From the NCBI GenBank assembly GCA_041483675.1, contig JBGPGE010000007.1:6633-70632 (forward strand): a stretch of DNA of 64,000 bases, written 5' to 3'. Below, piece by piece: positions 32,857 to 41,370 of the stretch. The stretch comes from 2-12-FULL-60-19 sp041483675. Its GTDB lineage: Bacteria; Desulfobacterota; Binatia; UBA9968. The notes under the pieces were generated by a model. The model was not told where the DNA came from. It did no database searches and saw only the letters and a list, made by a program, of their open reading frames with translations. Both the position numbers and the translations under genes were made by a program. Within the stretch, counting starts at the first letter, position 1. Every line of letters starts with the position of its first letter.

Positions 32857-34038
32857 TTATTTTTTTCCTTTTGGAACAGCCTGATTTATCCAGGGTAGAA
32901 AAGCGAGAATGATTTCACGCCTTGCGCGCGCGCCTTTCGCTGTTCGTTCGACGAGTCCGAGCTCTTCAAGCGTGCTGATGTCGCGCTGCATCGTCTTGCT
33001 TGTTTTTGCGGCATAAGCTTTGGCCAGGCGCGGAGTTAGTTCGGCAATTTTTCCAGCCGGCATGGGTTCGGGCGCGTCGCCCAGGTCCAAAGCAAGCCAG
33101 CGTTGACGGGTCTCCGCAGGGCTGTTCTTGTTCTGGAACAAATCATGAACGTAGTTCTCCCAAGTCACATCCCATTGCTGCTTGCGAATGACTTCCAACT
33201 GCTCGCGTAGGCCTTCGACAAATCCGCCTATTGCGTATTCAAGGAAGTGCAGCAAGTCGCCCCTCGATTTGCTAGTGCGGTCGAGCTGCCGGTAGTACTC
33301 GGCCCTCGTTTGATTGTAGTGATTGCTGAATAGGTGCGCCGCAGGCGTCGGCACGCCGGCAGCCAGAAGGATTTGGAATTCCATGAGCCTTGCCGCGCGG
33401 CCATTGCCGTCCCCAAAAGGATGAATCCAGGCAAGGTAAACGTGCGCCACCACGGCCTTGATGATCGCATACACGACTTCCAAGCCGGCAGGAGCCTGAA
33501 AGTCCGAGCCGGCGAGCCACTCGCACAACCGCTCCAGCAGGTACTCGCAATCCTCGGCAGGGGCGCCGCGATAGACGTTGCCGACGACCACGGAATGTTC
33601 TCGCAGGCGGCCCGGCACAACGCCTTCGCCGACTTCCAGCTTCTCTAAGACCTGTCGGTTAAACTCACAAACACGTTTCGCGGTGAGCGCGTCACCGCTG
33701 TCGCGGAGACGCTTGCTGATTTCGTTGCAGGCAGCCACGATGTTGCTTACTTCTTGGCCCAGGTACTCCTTGGAGGGGGGCAGTTTGAGTTTGCCTTGTA
33801 GATGCTGGAGAACCTCCCGCTCGGTAAGCGAATTCCCTTCGATGGCCGTCGTCGCGGCCACTCCCTTTGCGAGATAGAGCAGGTGTAGGTGTTCTGCCGT
33901 ACCGGGCCGCAACGGCACGCCGGCGATATGCTCGGATTTCGAAGCCGCCTCACCAAGCGACATCCAAAGCGCGGGTTTGGCTTGCCGCAGGTCGATTCTG
34001 AACGATATCCACGGATGTGTCTGCTCGTATGTCCGCAT
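32857..34038 (-). CDS. Fic family protein with N-terminal autoinhibitory motif
   Basis: 393 aa. The Fic core motif is WIHPFGDGNGRAARLMEFQI, with catalytic His206 and the full HPFxDGNGRxxR. The inhibitory helix motif (S/T)xxxE(G/N) is present upstream as TTAIEGN (Thr63, Glu67, Gly68), so this is a class II, self-inhibited Fic protein, probably an AMP-transferase or de-AMPylator. The C-terminus (about 320-375) resembles a winged helix: ELTPRLAKAYAAKTSKTMQR, DISTLEELGLVERT. Family members occur as toxins, regulators or defence-linked genes. It is convergent with rng and lies between rng and the first rng-tail copy. Confidence 0.88.
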   Translation of the reverse strand: MRTYEQTHPWISFRIDLRQAKPALWMSLGEAASKSEHIAGVPLRPGTAEHLHLLYLAKGVAATTAIEGNSLTEREVLQHLQGKLKLPPSKEYLGQEVSNIVAACNEISKRLRDSGDALTAKRVCEFNRQVLEKLEVGEGVVPGRLREHSVVVGNVYRGAPAEDCEYLLERLCEWLAGSDFQAPAGLEVVYAIIKAVVAHVYLAWIHPFGDGNGRAARLMEFQILLAAGVPTPAAHLFSNHYNQTRAEYYRQLDRTSKSRGDLLHFLEYAIGGFVEGLREQLEVIRKQQWDVTWENYVHDLFQNKNSPAETRQRWLALDLGDAPEPMPAGKIAELTPRLAKAYAAKTSKTMQRDISTLEELGLVERTAKGARARREIILAFLPWINQAVPKGKK

Positions 34039-34152
34039 CGATGTCCACTAGACTACACCGCTAAGTAGCTGTTTGTCAAAGGAATATCGCTGAGACGAGG
34101 TATATTTGTCCAACAAAATGTCCAGCAACTTGTCCGATAAAAAGCGCACCGG

Positions 34153-34224
34153 ATCAACCACAAGACGGTGATCGAGACAGCTGAGCACACGCGCCACGAC
34201 CAGTACGAGATCTCGGCGGTCTGA
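34153..34224 (+). pseudogene. Diverged copy of the rng 3' tail (copy 2)
   Basis: Translates as INHKTVIETAEHTRHDQYEI then SAV and a stop, matching the rng end INHKIILKAAENLRHDQYEV-SAV. The last 35 bp (34191-34225) match 32820-32854 with only two mismatches. No start or upstream rng sequence is present. This looks like a displaced gene end left by an insertion into rng or by decay of a tandem copy. Confidence 0.75.
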
Positions 34225-34241
34225 AACCACGGGAAGCTGAG

Positions 34242-34568
34242 ATGAGAGTAGGGGTAAAAGGAAAAATGAATATCGACTTTGCTGAGACCTACGATCAGGA
34301 AGACGATATTTATTACGTCACCTTCAAAACCGGCGAACCGTCTTACTGCGTCGAGGTCAACGATAATGTTCTTCTCGAAGTCGGAATGTTTACAAGATTG
34401 CCGACCGGTTTCAGGATTTTGAACTTCCAAAAAAGCAAGATAAAAACGGTCGAAGTTGACGTTTTGATCAGAAAGATCAAGAAGGCCCTCTCAAAGGCGG
34501 CCTTACAACCTACATTCCGAGAACGCGAACGCGCCGTCGAACGCGCCCTGGAAACGGTCCTCGCGTAG
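34242..34568 (+). CDS. Small DUF2283-like protein
   Basis: 108 aa (or 100 aa from ATG 34266, which has AAAAGGA upstream; the first ATG has GGAAG). The core DQEDDIYYVTFKTGEPSYCV followed by EVNDNVLLEVGM and GFRILNF resembles DUF2283 proteins, small beta-sheet proteins often found in toxin-antitoxin or mobile contexts. A helical Lys/Arg-rich tail follows. It sits between the two rng-tail copies on the same strand as rng. No partner is visible. Confidence 0.6.
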   Translation: MRVGVKGKMNIDFAETYDQEDDIYYVTFKTGEPSYCVEVNDNVLLEVGMFTRLPTGFRILNFQKSKIKTVEVDVLIRKIKKALSKAALQPTFRERERAVERALETVLA

Positions 34569-34657
34569 CAGACACCCCGTCCAGATAGCTACAAGCTACT
34601 CGGCAAAGTCTCACCCAGCAAATCTTTAGCAAACCCGATCGATTCTTCGATTACCTG

Positions 34658-34753
34658 AGCCTCGATTTCCTCGAGCGCGAGATCAACCACAAGATCATCA
34701 TCAAAGCCGCAGAGAGATTGCGGCACCACGAGTACGAGATCTCTACGATCTAA
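34658..34753 (+). pseudogene. Diverged copy of the rng 3' tail (copy 3)
   Basis: 32 codons, SLDFLEREINHKIIIKAAER then LRHHEYEISTI and TAA. They align without gaps to the last 32 codons of rng (32758-32853). By hand count 77 of 96 bases agree, and most differences are in third positions, so this sequence evolved as coding DNA before being stranded. No upstream rng sequence remains. Confidence 0.78.
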
Positions 34754-34777
34754 TCTTTAGGTGTGTCTTAGCGATCG

Positions 34778-34798
34778 CCAACACGGCCCGCGTGTTGG
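34778..34798. terminator. Hairpin at the left edge of the helicase operon
   Basis: CCAACACG-GCCCG-CGTGTTGG, a perfect 8-bp stem, located between rng-tail copy 3 and the helicase stop at 34871. Only a short T-rich stretch follows (GGATTTCTTTA). It may terminate either direction; function is not certain. Confidence 0.4.
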
Positions 34799-34870
34799 TG
34801 TCGGATTTCTTTATGGGAGTGTCTGTAAAGTTGATGAATGAAGTCGGACGCTGCGCGGCGTAGGGTCGTG

Positions 34871-37800
34871 CTAAAACGGCCGACGCAGCACTTCAAAAAT
34901 GGTCTTTGTTTGAAGATTGGGTACACCGTTTAACTGGGCCTCTGTTCTAGCTTGATTCACCTGAGGGTGAGAAGCAGTGCTCCAGAGCGGATGAACAATC
35001 AGCTCGCCGCGTGATCCAGAACGGGCACCGGGCAGTCCTGCACACGGAAAAGGTATCCAACCGAGCGCAGCACAGTATGAATCTCCGGCTGTGGCTGGTA
35101 AGCCGTGCCAGTGTGAGGCGGTGAAGTCCACCGCAACGCTCGGGTCCAACGCAAGCCGTGCCACGTCAAGGCCCATGCGCCAATCGAGTATGTTATGCCA
35201 CGCCATATTGCTGTAGTCGCGCAGACAGTAGGGGCAGGACGTCTGGCAGCGGTCGGCATGACCGGGGTCGAGCCAGCGCTCCAAAAATGAGCCGTTGGGG
35301 TCGGTCACAAAATGGAGCAGATCTTCTGCCTCGGCTGGGCTGCCAAACTGTGAACAGTAGCCAGCGCCGTTTTCCAAACTATCGGAAAGAAAAAGTTGGC
35401 CCACGACGCTACCTTGCAGGTCGCGTACGACTCGGAGGCCTACGCGCAGCTCCAACTCGTTGATGTCCAGCAGCACTGCGGCAGCGCGGCGCAACATAAA
35501 ACCAAAAGAATAAAGCCCAGCGCGACCTTCGACACGCAGGGGCGAGAAGTCGAGGTTAGCAGGCACAGACCGGATGCCGAGAACAAGCAGGTCTGTCCGT
35601 TTTATTGAACCGAGAGCACGATCGTCGGGTGGTACAGCCTGGGCATAGCGGACAGGAACTGGTGGTAGTCTCAAATCATCTCGTTGTTGGTTCACTTGGT
35701 CAACTGCATCACGCGTTACCCATGTTTCGCCGTCCGCCAACCTCTCAAAATGGAATAATTGACCCGCGTTGTCGTTCACGACGCAGACCTCGCGCTCGCC
35801 AGACCAGAACTCAAAGTTAAGACACGCCGTCATTTGCAAAGGTTCTGCGTCGGTCTTTGCACGTGAAGCGCGCGGTGTCCACTCAAAGACGCCATCAAAA
35901 TCTCGCCCGCCGTCATAAAGCGTGCGGAAGCCGCGCGGCTGCGCGAGTTGGATAACGCGAAAATCCGGCGCGCCCTGTCCGCAGACCGGACAAGTGGTTA
36001 CGCTAGGGGCAGGCCTCATGTCCACTGCCTGGCAGTGGCGGCAAAGCCCTAATGGTATTGGCGGCCCGAGAGGATTCGCCGCTGGTATAACTTGGATGCC
36101 AGAGCGACGGTAGTGCACGATACCGACGGCAGTGTGAACTACACCGTCCTTAACCGTTTCTGCGCCTGGAGCAAACTGGCTGATAGCGATGTCGAGGTCG
36201 CGGTCAACGCCGTTCTCTGAAGGCAGCTCACGCGGTCGCTCGTGGAAGAGAACTCGCGTCCTCGTGGGGAAACCGAACATAGGTAGCAGACCGGCGTTGG
36301 CCAGCCGTTCGCTCAACGAGTCTTGCGTGTAACGGTCGTCGTTTGCGACGGCAGTGACCTGATTCACCAAGTCTTCGCGGACGAAGCGGAGAAGGTCAGA
36401 GCGCTCGTTCCGTAGTTCTGTTGATGCAAACGCGAGCAGCACGTCACAACTGCCTTCGATGGCTGTCGGGTTCCGTTGAATCCAGTCGCTGACCAACTCC
36501 GCGACGGTCAGCCCGGCAATGGCATTTGGCGGTGGCTGATTCCAATTTCCAAAGTCGCCGAATTCCCCATGCACGTTGTCACCGCCCTCGCGGACGAAGA
36601 GGTTGAGGCTCACAAAGGCCTGGCGCAGCACTTCCTTGTTGAGGACGCGTAGCAGAATGGCGCGGCGGCGCATATCGACATACGGTTGGGGTGGTCGCTC
36701 TGACGTGATGCGATCGGGTCGCTGGAAGTAATAGTCGTCATGGCTGCGATCGCGACAAAGGGTAAGCGCGACAGAAAGACCGCTGCCCCGGCGCCCTGCA
36801 CGCCCGACGCGCTGCTGGTAGTTAAATCGCATCGGCGGCATGTTCGCCATCATGACTCCGAGTAGCGAGCCGATGTCTACGCCGGCTTCCATCGTCGTTG
36901 TAACGCTGAGGAGATCGAGTTCATCGACGAGTCTTTCTTCCACTGGACGCGGCAAGCAGACACCTTGAAAAAGTCGCTGACGTGCGCGCGCGTCGCTCTT
37001 GTTTGTCTGTCCTGTGAGTTCTTCACAGTTCAAACGGAAAAGGTCTCCGGCTTGGGTCGCGAGATAGAAGTAGTAGTCGTCCGTGTTTGGTGCATCCGCC
37101 GTAGGCAGCGGCCCATCAAGTTGGACAAGGCAATCGATGCAAATCCCGCCAGCATGATGTAGGTGTACCCGCCGACACTGTGGGCACCGGAAGAAGGTTT
37201 CGCTCGGGCGAATAAGGCAAAGCCGTTCCCCGAACAGAACACCAGCTTGTGCCGGCGAGAGAATCCCAGCACGCTCCAGATGGTCGAGCACTTGTGCCTC
37301 CAGTGCGTTCGGGTCCTCTCCATTCTGTCGGGCGGCCTCGTGAATGTAGCTCACGACGTAACGCGGAATGTTGGCAAGCGCGTTGGCGTCATGCGTCGAA
37401 AGCCGGCTCCGTCGCGAACCCAGCACCTGAATGACGCCATCCGCCGTCTCCTGCACGAGCGGCGTGGGCGCGGTTACGCGGATGCGGTCCGTTGTCGCCA
37501 GTCCGATGCGAAGGGCTTCAAGGCTGCGGCGACCGGAAGCAAAGACAATGTCCATTACCTCAGTGATGGCGTACCTCTGGATACGCTCCAGATGATTGCG
37601 TTGCTGTTGAGTTAGCAATGAGTCGCTTTTAGTTGCTGGCTGCCCACCGGTAGTCCACACAAAAAGTTCTCGCCAGTGATCTTCTGGACCACGTCGCGTC
37701 GAGTCGGTCCAGAGCGCGTCCTGTGCATAACCGCCTGGATTTATGCCACGCGCAAGGAGGCGTGCTGCAATATCAACGGTGAATTGTGGAATTGGAAAAG

Positions 37801-40432
37801 GGCCGTGTTCGGCTTGCTGGAGGATTTGCTGCGCTGCTTGACGGTAAGTGAGGTTCGGGAACGCAGGCGCGGGCAGGTTCGCGAGTGCGGTCATACGTGC
37901 CCCGGAGAGAACTGCCGCCTCGGGTGGATGGGTTGCCGCGAACTCAGCAGCAAGCTGACGCTGTCCGTCGTCGAGCGGACGATCCGCCAGTTGGTCAGCA
38001 AACGCCAGTGTGCCTCGGCCTGCCGTGCGAATCGTCTCTGCGAGTGATTGGCGCAGAGCGTCTTGATAATGTAAACGGCGCATTCCCGCTGAAAGTTTGG
38101 CTGCATCCTGCCGGCTGTCAGAGAAAACAACAAGTTTACGGTTTGATTGCTCTGCAGCGTGTGGCATCTGCCGCAGCAGCGCATCAGACAACACCTGCGT
38201 AATCTTCGTGAATCCTGTTCGCATCGTGCGCACAGGCGAGGGGAGCCGTGTACGGCGTCGCCAGTCGGTGTCGCACCGCGGACAGATGGAGGGATAGGCT
38301 TCTACATGCGGTGCGTTAGGTACATGCAACCGGGGTACATGATAGAGAAAGCCGTTGCCTCCCCCGAGCGTAACTGAGCCGTCTACGGCCGACAGATTCG
38401 CGCGACGCCAATGACGCTGCAAGCGGGTCCCAGTTGCAAGATCGGTCTGTTGCCAAGAGGGTGTTAGCGGCTGCTGGCCCGGCGGAGATGGCCAGAACAC
38501 CGCGTAATTGGCGTACTTTCGGTCAAGAAAAGCCGTTTCAGGCGAGGCCTCCAGGTCAGGATGATCGGCGCTCAGAAACCAAGAGCCGGGATTTTGTAGG
38601 TCATCACGGCGATATCCGCCGAGAAAAACATCGCCGCACGACTCACACGTCAGCAATTCCAGAACACGCGAGCCACATTCACAACTGAGCCTTGGCTGGA
38701 AGTGAAGTTTGCCGACGGGACATGGCTGAGCGCGCCCGTCAATTCGAGTGCATTGCGGATTCGTACATGCCCAGACGCCCTGCACGTTACGGAAGAAAAG
38801 GTGGGCGCGAAGAGGTAGGGGAGCGGTATCGTTGAGTGTTCGGCCGACAGTGAGACAAGTTAGCAAACCTTCTACTGCTTCTGCGCGTTCCTCCCTCGGC
38901 AGCGTTGGATCGAACAGTAAATCGGCGAGTTGAGATGGGGTATGCGGCAGGAATTCGGTTTGGGCCGGGTCAACGCAAACCGCACGCAAAGCTTCGCCGG
39001 CGCGAGTTTGTTCCGCGACTTCACACAGTAGTCGTTCAGGAGGTGTTCCTTCTAGCTGCGTATCCGTACCGACGGCTGCGTGCAATGCTCTTGCTGGAGG
39101 GGCAAGATTTTCCCCAGCCCCACGTACCGCACGCCCAAAGTCGCGAAATGCAAGCGCATGTGCTCGAAAACCAGCGATGGCGGTAGTGTCAGGCATGACA
39201 GTCGAACCCGAGATTCTGTGGAACCGATTCCGGTCACGAGCGAAGAAACCTTCCAAGTATTGTCGGCCCGCATCGCCGCCCGCTAGTGAAGCGCTGGAAG
39301 CAATGATGCGAAGCTGGGCCGAGTCGGGCGTGAGGCCAAGTCGGTCGAGCAACACGCGGAGCAGATACGCGACTTCTGTGCCTGGCGTTCCACGGTACGA
39401 ATGGAGTTCGTCCACTACCAAATGAAATATGTGGCTTCGACTAGCCGCCAGCCAGTCGCGCGTCTGGTCAAAAATGTCAGCTTCGATGCCGCGCATGAGC
39501 ATAATGTTCAGCATCGAGTAATTGGTAATAAGGATGTCCGGCGGGTGGTCCTGCATGTCCCATCGCGACCACATCTCTGCACCGTCTTGGTCGATGGCTT
39601 GAAAGAATTTCTTTGCGTCGGGGTCCGAAGCCACGCTCCTGGCGGCACGTTCCATATCACGTAATTCTTTCCGCAGATTGTCTCGGTTCTGTGCATTATT
39701 GACTCCAGAAATAGGCGTGCGACCGGTGTAGCGACCGAAATAAAAGCGGTTGCGATGACGGTGTACGTCGAGCCATGTACGGGCCGGACCGCTATCGAAT
39801 GTCTCCCGCAAGCGAATAAGCTGGTCCTCGACCAACGCGTTTAGCGGGTAGAGGACCAACGCACGGACGGCGGCCGGGCGCGCGGCAGCTTCGTGGCTGC
39901 GTTGAGGAATGCGCGGCTGCCAGTTACGCGTGTTTCCTCGCATCGTGGAATGGTTCCACCAATCCCAGTTTGTTGGACGAGATGTTGGTGCGCCCCAAGC
40001 TGCTGACTCGCGAACAAGCGCGGCCACGATCGGCAGAAGGAAGCACTCCGTTTTGCCAGAACCAGTGCCAGTGGTAATAACTACATCGCGACCATTCGTG
40101 ACCGATTCTTCGAATGCCTCGCGCTGATGCTGATAAGGGTCATTAAGCATATGGCGAGAAAAACCGCATTCTAGAAAGTCAGCCAACTCATCGACGGCAG
40201 ATGCGCCCCAGGGTCTGTCGAGAAGCTCGTGCGCTACGGTACGAAAATCGTGGCCGCATGTACGATAAGCCGGTACGGGTTCGATAAGCGGTTCTCGCCA
40301 GAGAAATCCGTCGCGATCCAGCATCTCTCCGCGTTCACGTGACAGATCTTCGTAGCGAAGGTCGAACGGACTGTTGATGTAGCGGAGATACATCTGCTTC
40401 AGGTTCTCGAAGAGCGCAACCGGGTTGTTCAT
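34871..40432 (-). CDS. Giant DEAD-like helicase with DUF1998-type C-terminus, DruE-like
   Basis: 1853 aa. Helicase motifs: NDPYQHQREAFEESV, Walker A TTGTGSGKTECFLLPI (TGTGSGKT at 121-128), ALVLYPLNALVEDQL, and LVVDELHSYRGTPGTE with DELH (341-344) in place of DEAH; the second RecA lobe has TMEAGVDIGSLLGVMMANMP and QQRVGRAGRRGSG. Cys clusters occur mid-protein (CTNPQC, CECGS, CESCGD, CPRCD, CRHCQ, CPVCG) and a DUF1998-type end shows NGAGYCSQFG and CQTSCPYCLRDYSN. Length and order fit DruE of Druantia better than YprA or DISARM DrmA. Its ATG overlaps the upstream stop as ATGA. Base composition is less GC-biased than flanking genes. Confidence 0.8.
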   Translation of the reverse strand: MNNPVALFENLKQMYLRYINSPFDLRYEDLSRERGEMLDRDGFLWREPLIEPVPAYRTCGHDFRTVAHELLDRPWGASAVDELADFLECGFSRHMLNDPYQHQREAFEESVTNGRDVVITTGTGSGKTECFLLPIVAALVRESAAWGAPTSRPTNWDWWNHSTMRGNTRNWQPRIPQRSHEAAARPAAVRALVLYPLNALVEDQLIRLRETFDSGPARTWLDVHRHRNRFYFGRYTGRTPISGVNNAQNRDNLRKELRDMERAARSVASDPDAKKFFQAIDQDGAEMWSRWDMQDHPPDILITNYSMLNIMLMRGIEADIFDQTRDWLAASRSHIFHLVVDELHSYRGTPGTEVAYLLRVLLDRLGLTPDSAQLRIIASSASLAGGDAGRQYLEGFFARDRNRFHRISGSTVMPDTTAIAGFRAHALAFRDFGRAVRGAGENLAPPARALHAAVGTDTQLEGTPPERLLCEVAEQTRAGEALRAVCVDPAQTEFLPHTPSQLADLLFDPTLPREERAEAVEGLLTCLTVGRTLNDTAPLPLRAHLFFRNVQGVWACTNPQCTRIDGRAQPCPVGKLHFQPRLSCECGSRVLELLTCESCGDVFLGGYRRDDLQNPGSWFLSADHPDLEASPETAFLDRKYANYAVFWPSPPGQQPLTPSWQQTDLATGTRLQRHWRRANLSAVDGSVTLGGGNGFLYHVPRLHVPNAPHVEAYPSICPRCDTDWRRRTRLPSPVRTMRTGFTKITQVLSDALLRQMPHAAEQSNRKLVVFSDSRQDAAKLSAGMRRLHYQDALRQSLAETIRTAGRGTLAFADQLADRPLDDGQRQLAAEFAATHPPEAAVLSGARMTALANLPAPAFPNLTYRQAAQQILQQAEHGPFPIPQFTVDIAARLLARGINPGGYAQDALWTDSTRRGPEDHWRELFVWTTGGQPATKSDSLLTQQQRNHLERIQRYAITEVMDIVFASGRRSLEALRIGLATTDRIRVTAPTPLVQETADGVIQVLGSRRSRLSTHDANALANIPRYVVSYIHEAARQNGEDPNALEAQVLDHLERAGILSPAQAGVLFGERLCLIRPSETFFRCPQCRRVHLHHAGGICIDCLVQLDGPLPTADAPNTDDYYFYLATQAGDLFRLNCEELTGQTNKSDARARQRLFQGVCLPRPVEERLVDELDLLSVTTTMEAGVDIGSLLGVMMANMPPMRFNYQQRVGRAGRRGSGLSVALTLCRDRSHDDYYFQRPDRITSERPPQPYVDMRRRAILLRVLNKEVLRQAFVSLNLFVREGGDNVHGEFGDFGNWNQPPPNAIAGLTVAELVSDWIQRNPTAIEGSCDVLLAFASTELRNERSDLLRFVREDLVNQVTAVANDDRYTQDSLSERLANAGLLPMFGFPTRTRVLFHERPRELPSENGVDRDLDIAISQFAPGAETVKDGVVHTAVGIVHYRRSGIQVIPAANPLGPPIPLGLCRHCQAVDMRPAPSVTTCPVCGQGAPDFRVIQLAQPRGFRTLYDGGRDFDGVFEWTPRASRAKTDAEPLQMTACLNFEFWSGEREVCVVNDNAGQLFHFERLADGETWVTRDAVDQVNQQRDDLRLPPVPVRYAQAVPPDDRALGSIKRTDLLVLGIRSVPANLDFSPLRVEGRAGLYSFGFMLRRAAAVLLDINELELRVGLRVVRDLQGSVVGQLFLSDSLENGAGYCSQFGSPAEAEDLLHFVTDPNGSFLERWLDPGHADRCQTSCPYCLRDYSNMAWHNILDWRMGLDVARLALDPSVAVDFTASHWHGLPATAGDSYCAALGWIPFPCAGLPGARSGSRGELIVHPLWSTASHPQVNQARTEAQLNGVPNLQTKTIFEVLRRPF

Positions 40433-41370
40433 CCGAGATCCTGGCGGAGAAGTTGAGCGGTAAGCTGCGCGATGTCCTCTGGGACTTCAGCGTAGGTCAA
40501 GCGCGAGTCGCGCGGGTCGAACACCGGCGGGAGACCACAGCAAAGCACGAGAGCACGCTCCAGCAAAAGTGGTGGACGGCAGACTGCCGGTAGCGTGAGC
40601 GTGCGAGTCGTGCGGTCGTATCGCAGCACCTGCTTCCGGCGGCGCCGAAGCAAAACGTAAATTCCGATGGCACGTGGCAATTCATACGTGCGGCCCTCCC
40701 AGCGGATGAAATAACGCGGACGCTGGAAATAAATGGTGAACTTAAATAGTGCGTTTCTCTTGGCATTCGCCTCGTGACGTTGGACAGCATTCCAGCCAAG
40801 CGGTTCCGTCTGGAACTCGTGAATTTTCCAATCAGCGCCACTTGGGAACTCCGCGACGCGGCCGCGGTTCGAGGGCGGGTCCGTCGCAGGTAACTGCGAC
40901 AGGATCGCCAACGAAGCTTCACTTTGGAAATAAATCCCGGCTTGGTCGGAAAGCTGGGCGAGGGCATGCTCGTCCTTGGCGTAGACGCGGAACACATCGG
41001 GCACTTCCTCGTTGTTGATCAACTCCGGCCGTAAAACCTCGGACGCTTTTGTAAACCTCTGCCGTAGCCCCACCGAGCGTGCGCCGCACAATACACCTAG
41101 CCAACCGCCGTCCACGCGAGAAACCGCTAGCGTCGGCGGAGCAACACGCCAGCCATCCTCGCACTCGCCCGCAAAGAATTCGACATGGGCCAAGCGCTCA
41201 AGGTTAAGACGAAGCTGTTGGTGAACTGGAAACTCATCTCCATCTACCGAGTTCTCAGACAATGCTTCCGCGTCCTCAGCCACGCACAATTCCTCCACTG
41301 CCGCCCGGAACTGCCACCACGACCCTTCGCGGCGCGCCGAGAGCCAAAGCAGGAGTTCGTTTGCCTTCAT
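40429..41370 (-). CDS. Unknown protein, 313 aa, partner of the giant helicase
   Basis: Start chosen at ATG 41370 (MKANELLLWLSARREGSWWQ) because it forms an ATGA overlap with the upstream stop, and the stop forms another ATGA overlap with the helicase start. The frame is open for 45 further codons upstream but within the neighbour. There is no signal peptide or membrane segment. The N-terminal 40 residues look like a helical or winged-helix domain. The middle (VSRVDGGWLGVLCGARSVGL, GQ-poor) and C-terminal parts (YFIRWEGRTYELPRAIGIYV, LLLERALVLCCGLPPVFDP) are not recognised. By position it may correspond to accessory subunits of Druantia-like systems, but I cannot show homology. Confidence 0.7.
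   Translation of the reverse strand: MKANELLLWLSARREGSWWQFRAAVEELCVAEDAEALSENSVDGDEFPVHQQLRLNLERLAHVEFFAGECEDGWRVAPPTLAVSRVDGGWLGVLCGARSVGLRQRFTKASEVLRPELINNEEVPDVFRVYAKDEHALAQLSDQAGIYFQSEASLAILSQLPATDPPSNRGRVAEFPSGADWKIHEFQTEPLGWNAVQRHEANAKRNALFKFTIYFQRPRYFIRWEGRTYELPRAIGIYVLLRRRRKQVLRYDRTTRTLTLPAVCRPPLLLERALVLCCGLPPVFDPRDSRLTYAEVPEDIAQLTAQLLRQDLG

Noticed and set aside
34048..34430. Two minus-strand frames (60 and 125 aa) upstream of the Fic gene
   Set aside because: They cover rng-tail copy 2 and the DUF2283-like gene in antisense, with no domain or ribosome-binding site.
36610..39696. Numerous small plus-strand frames opposite the giant helicase
   Set aside because: None has a family match, consistent start signal or independent codon pattern; the helicase frame explains the sequence.
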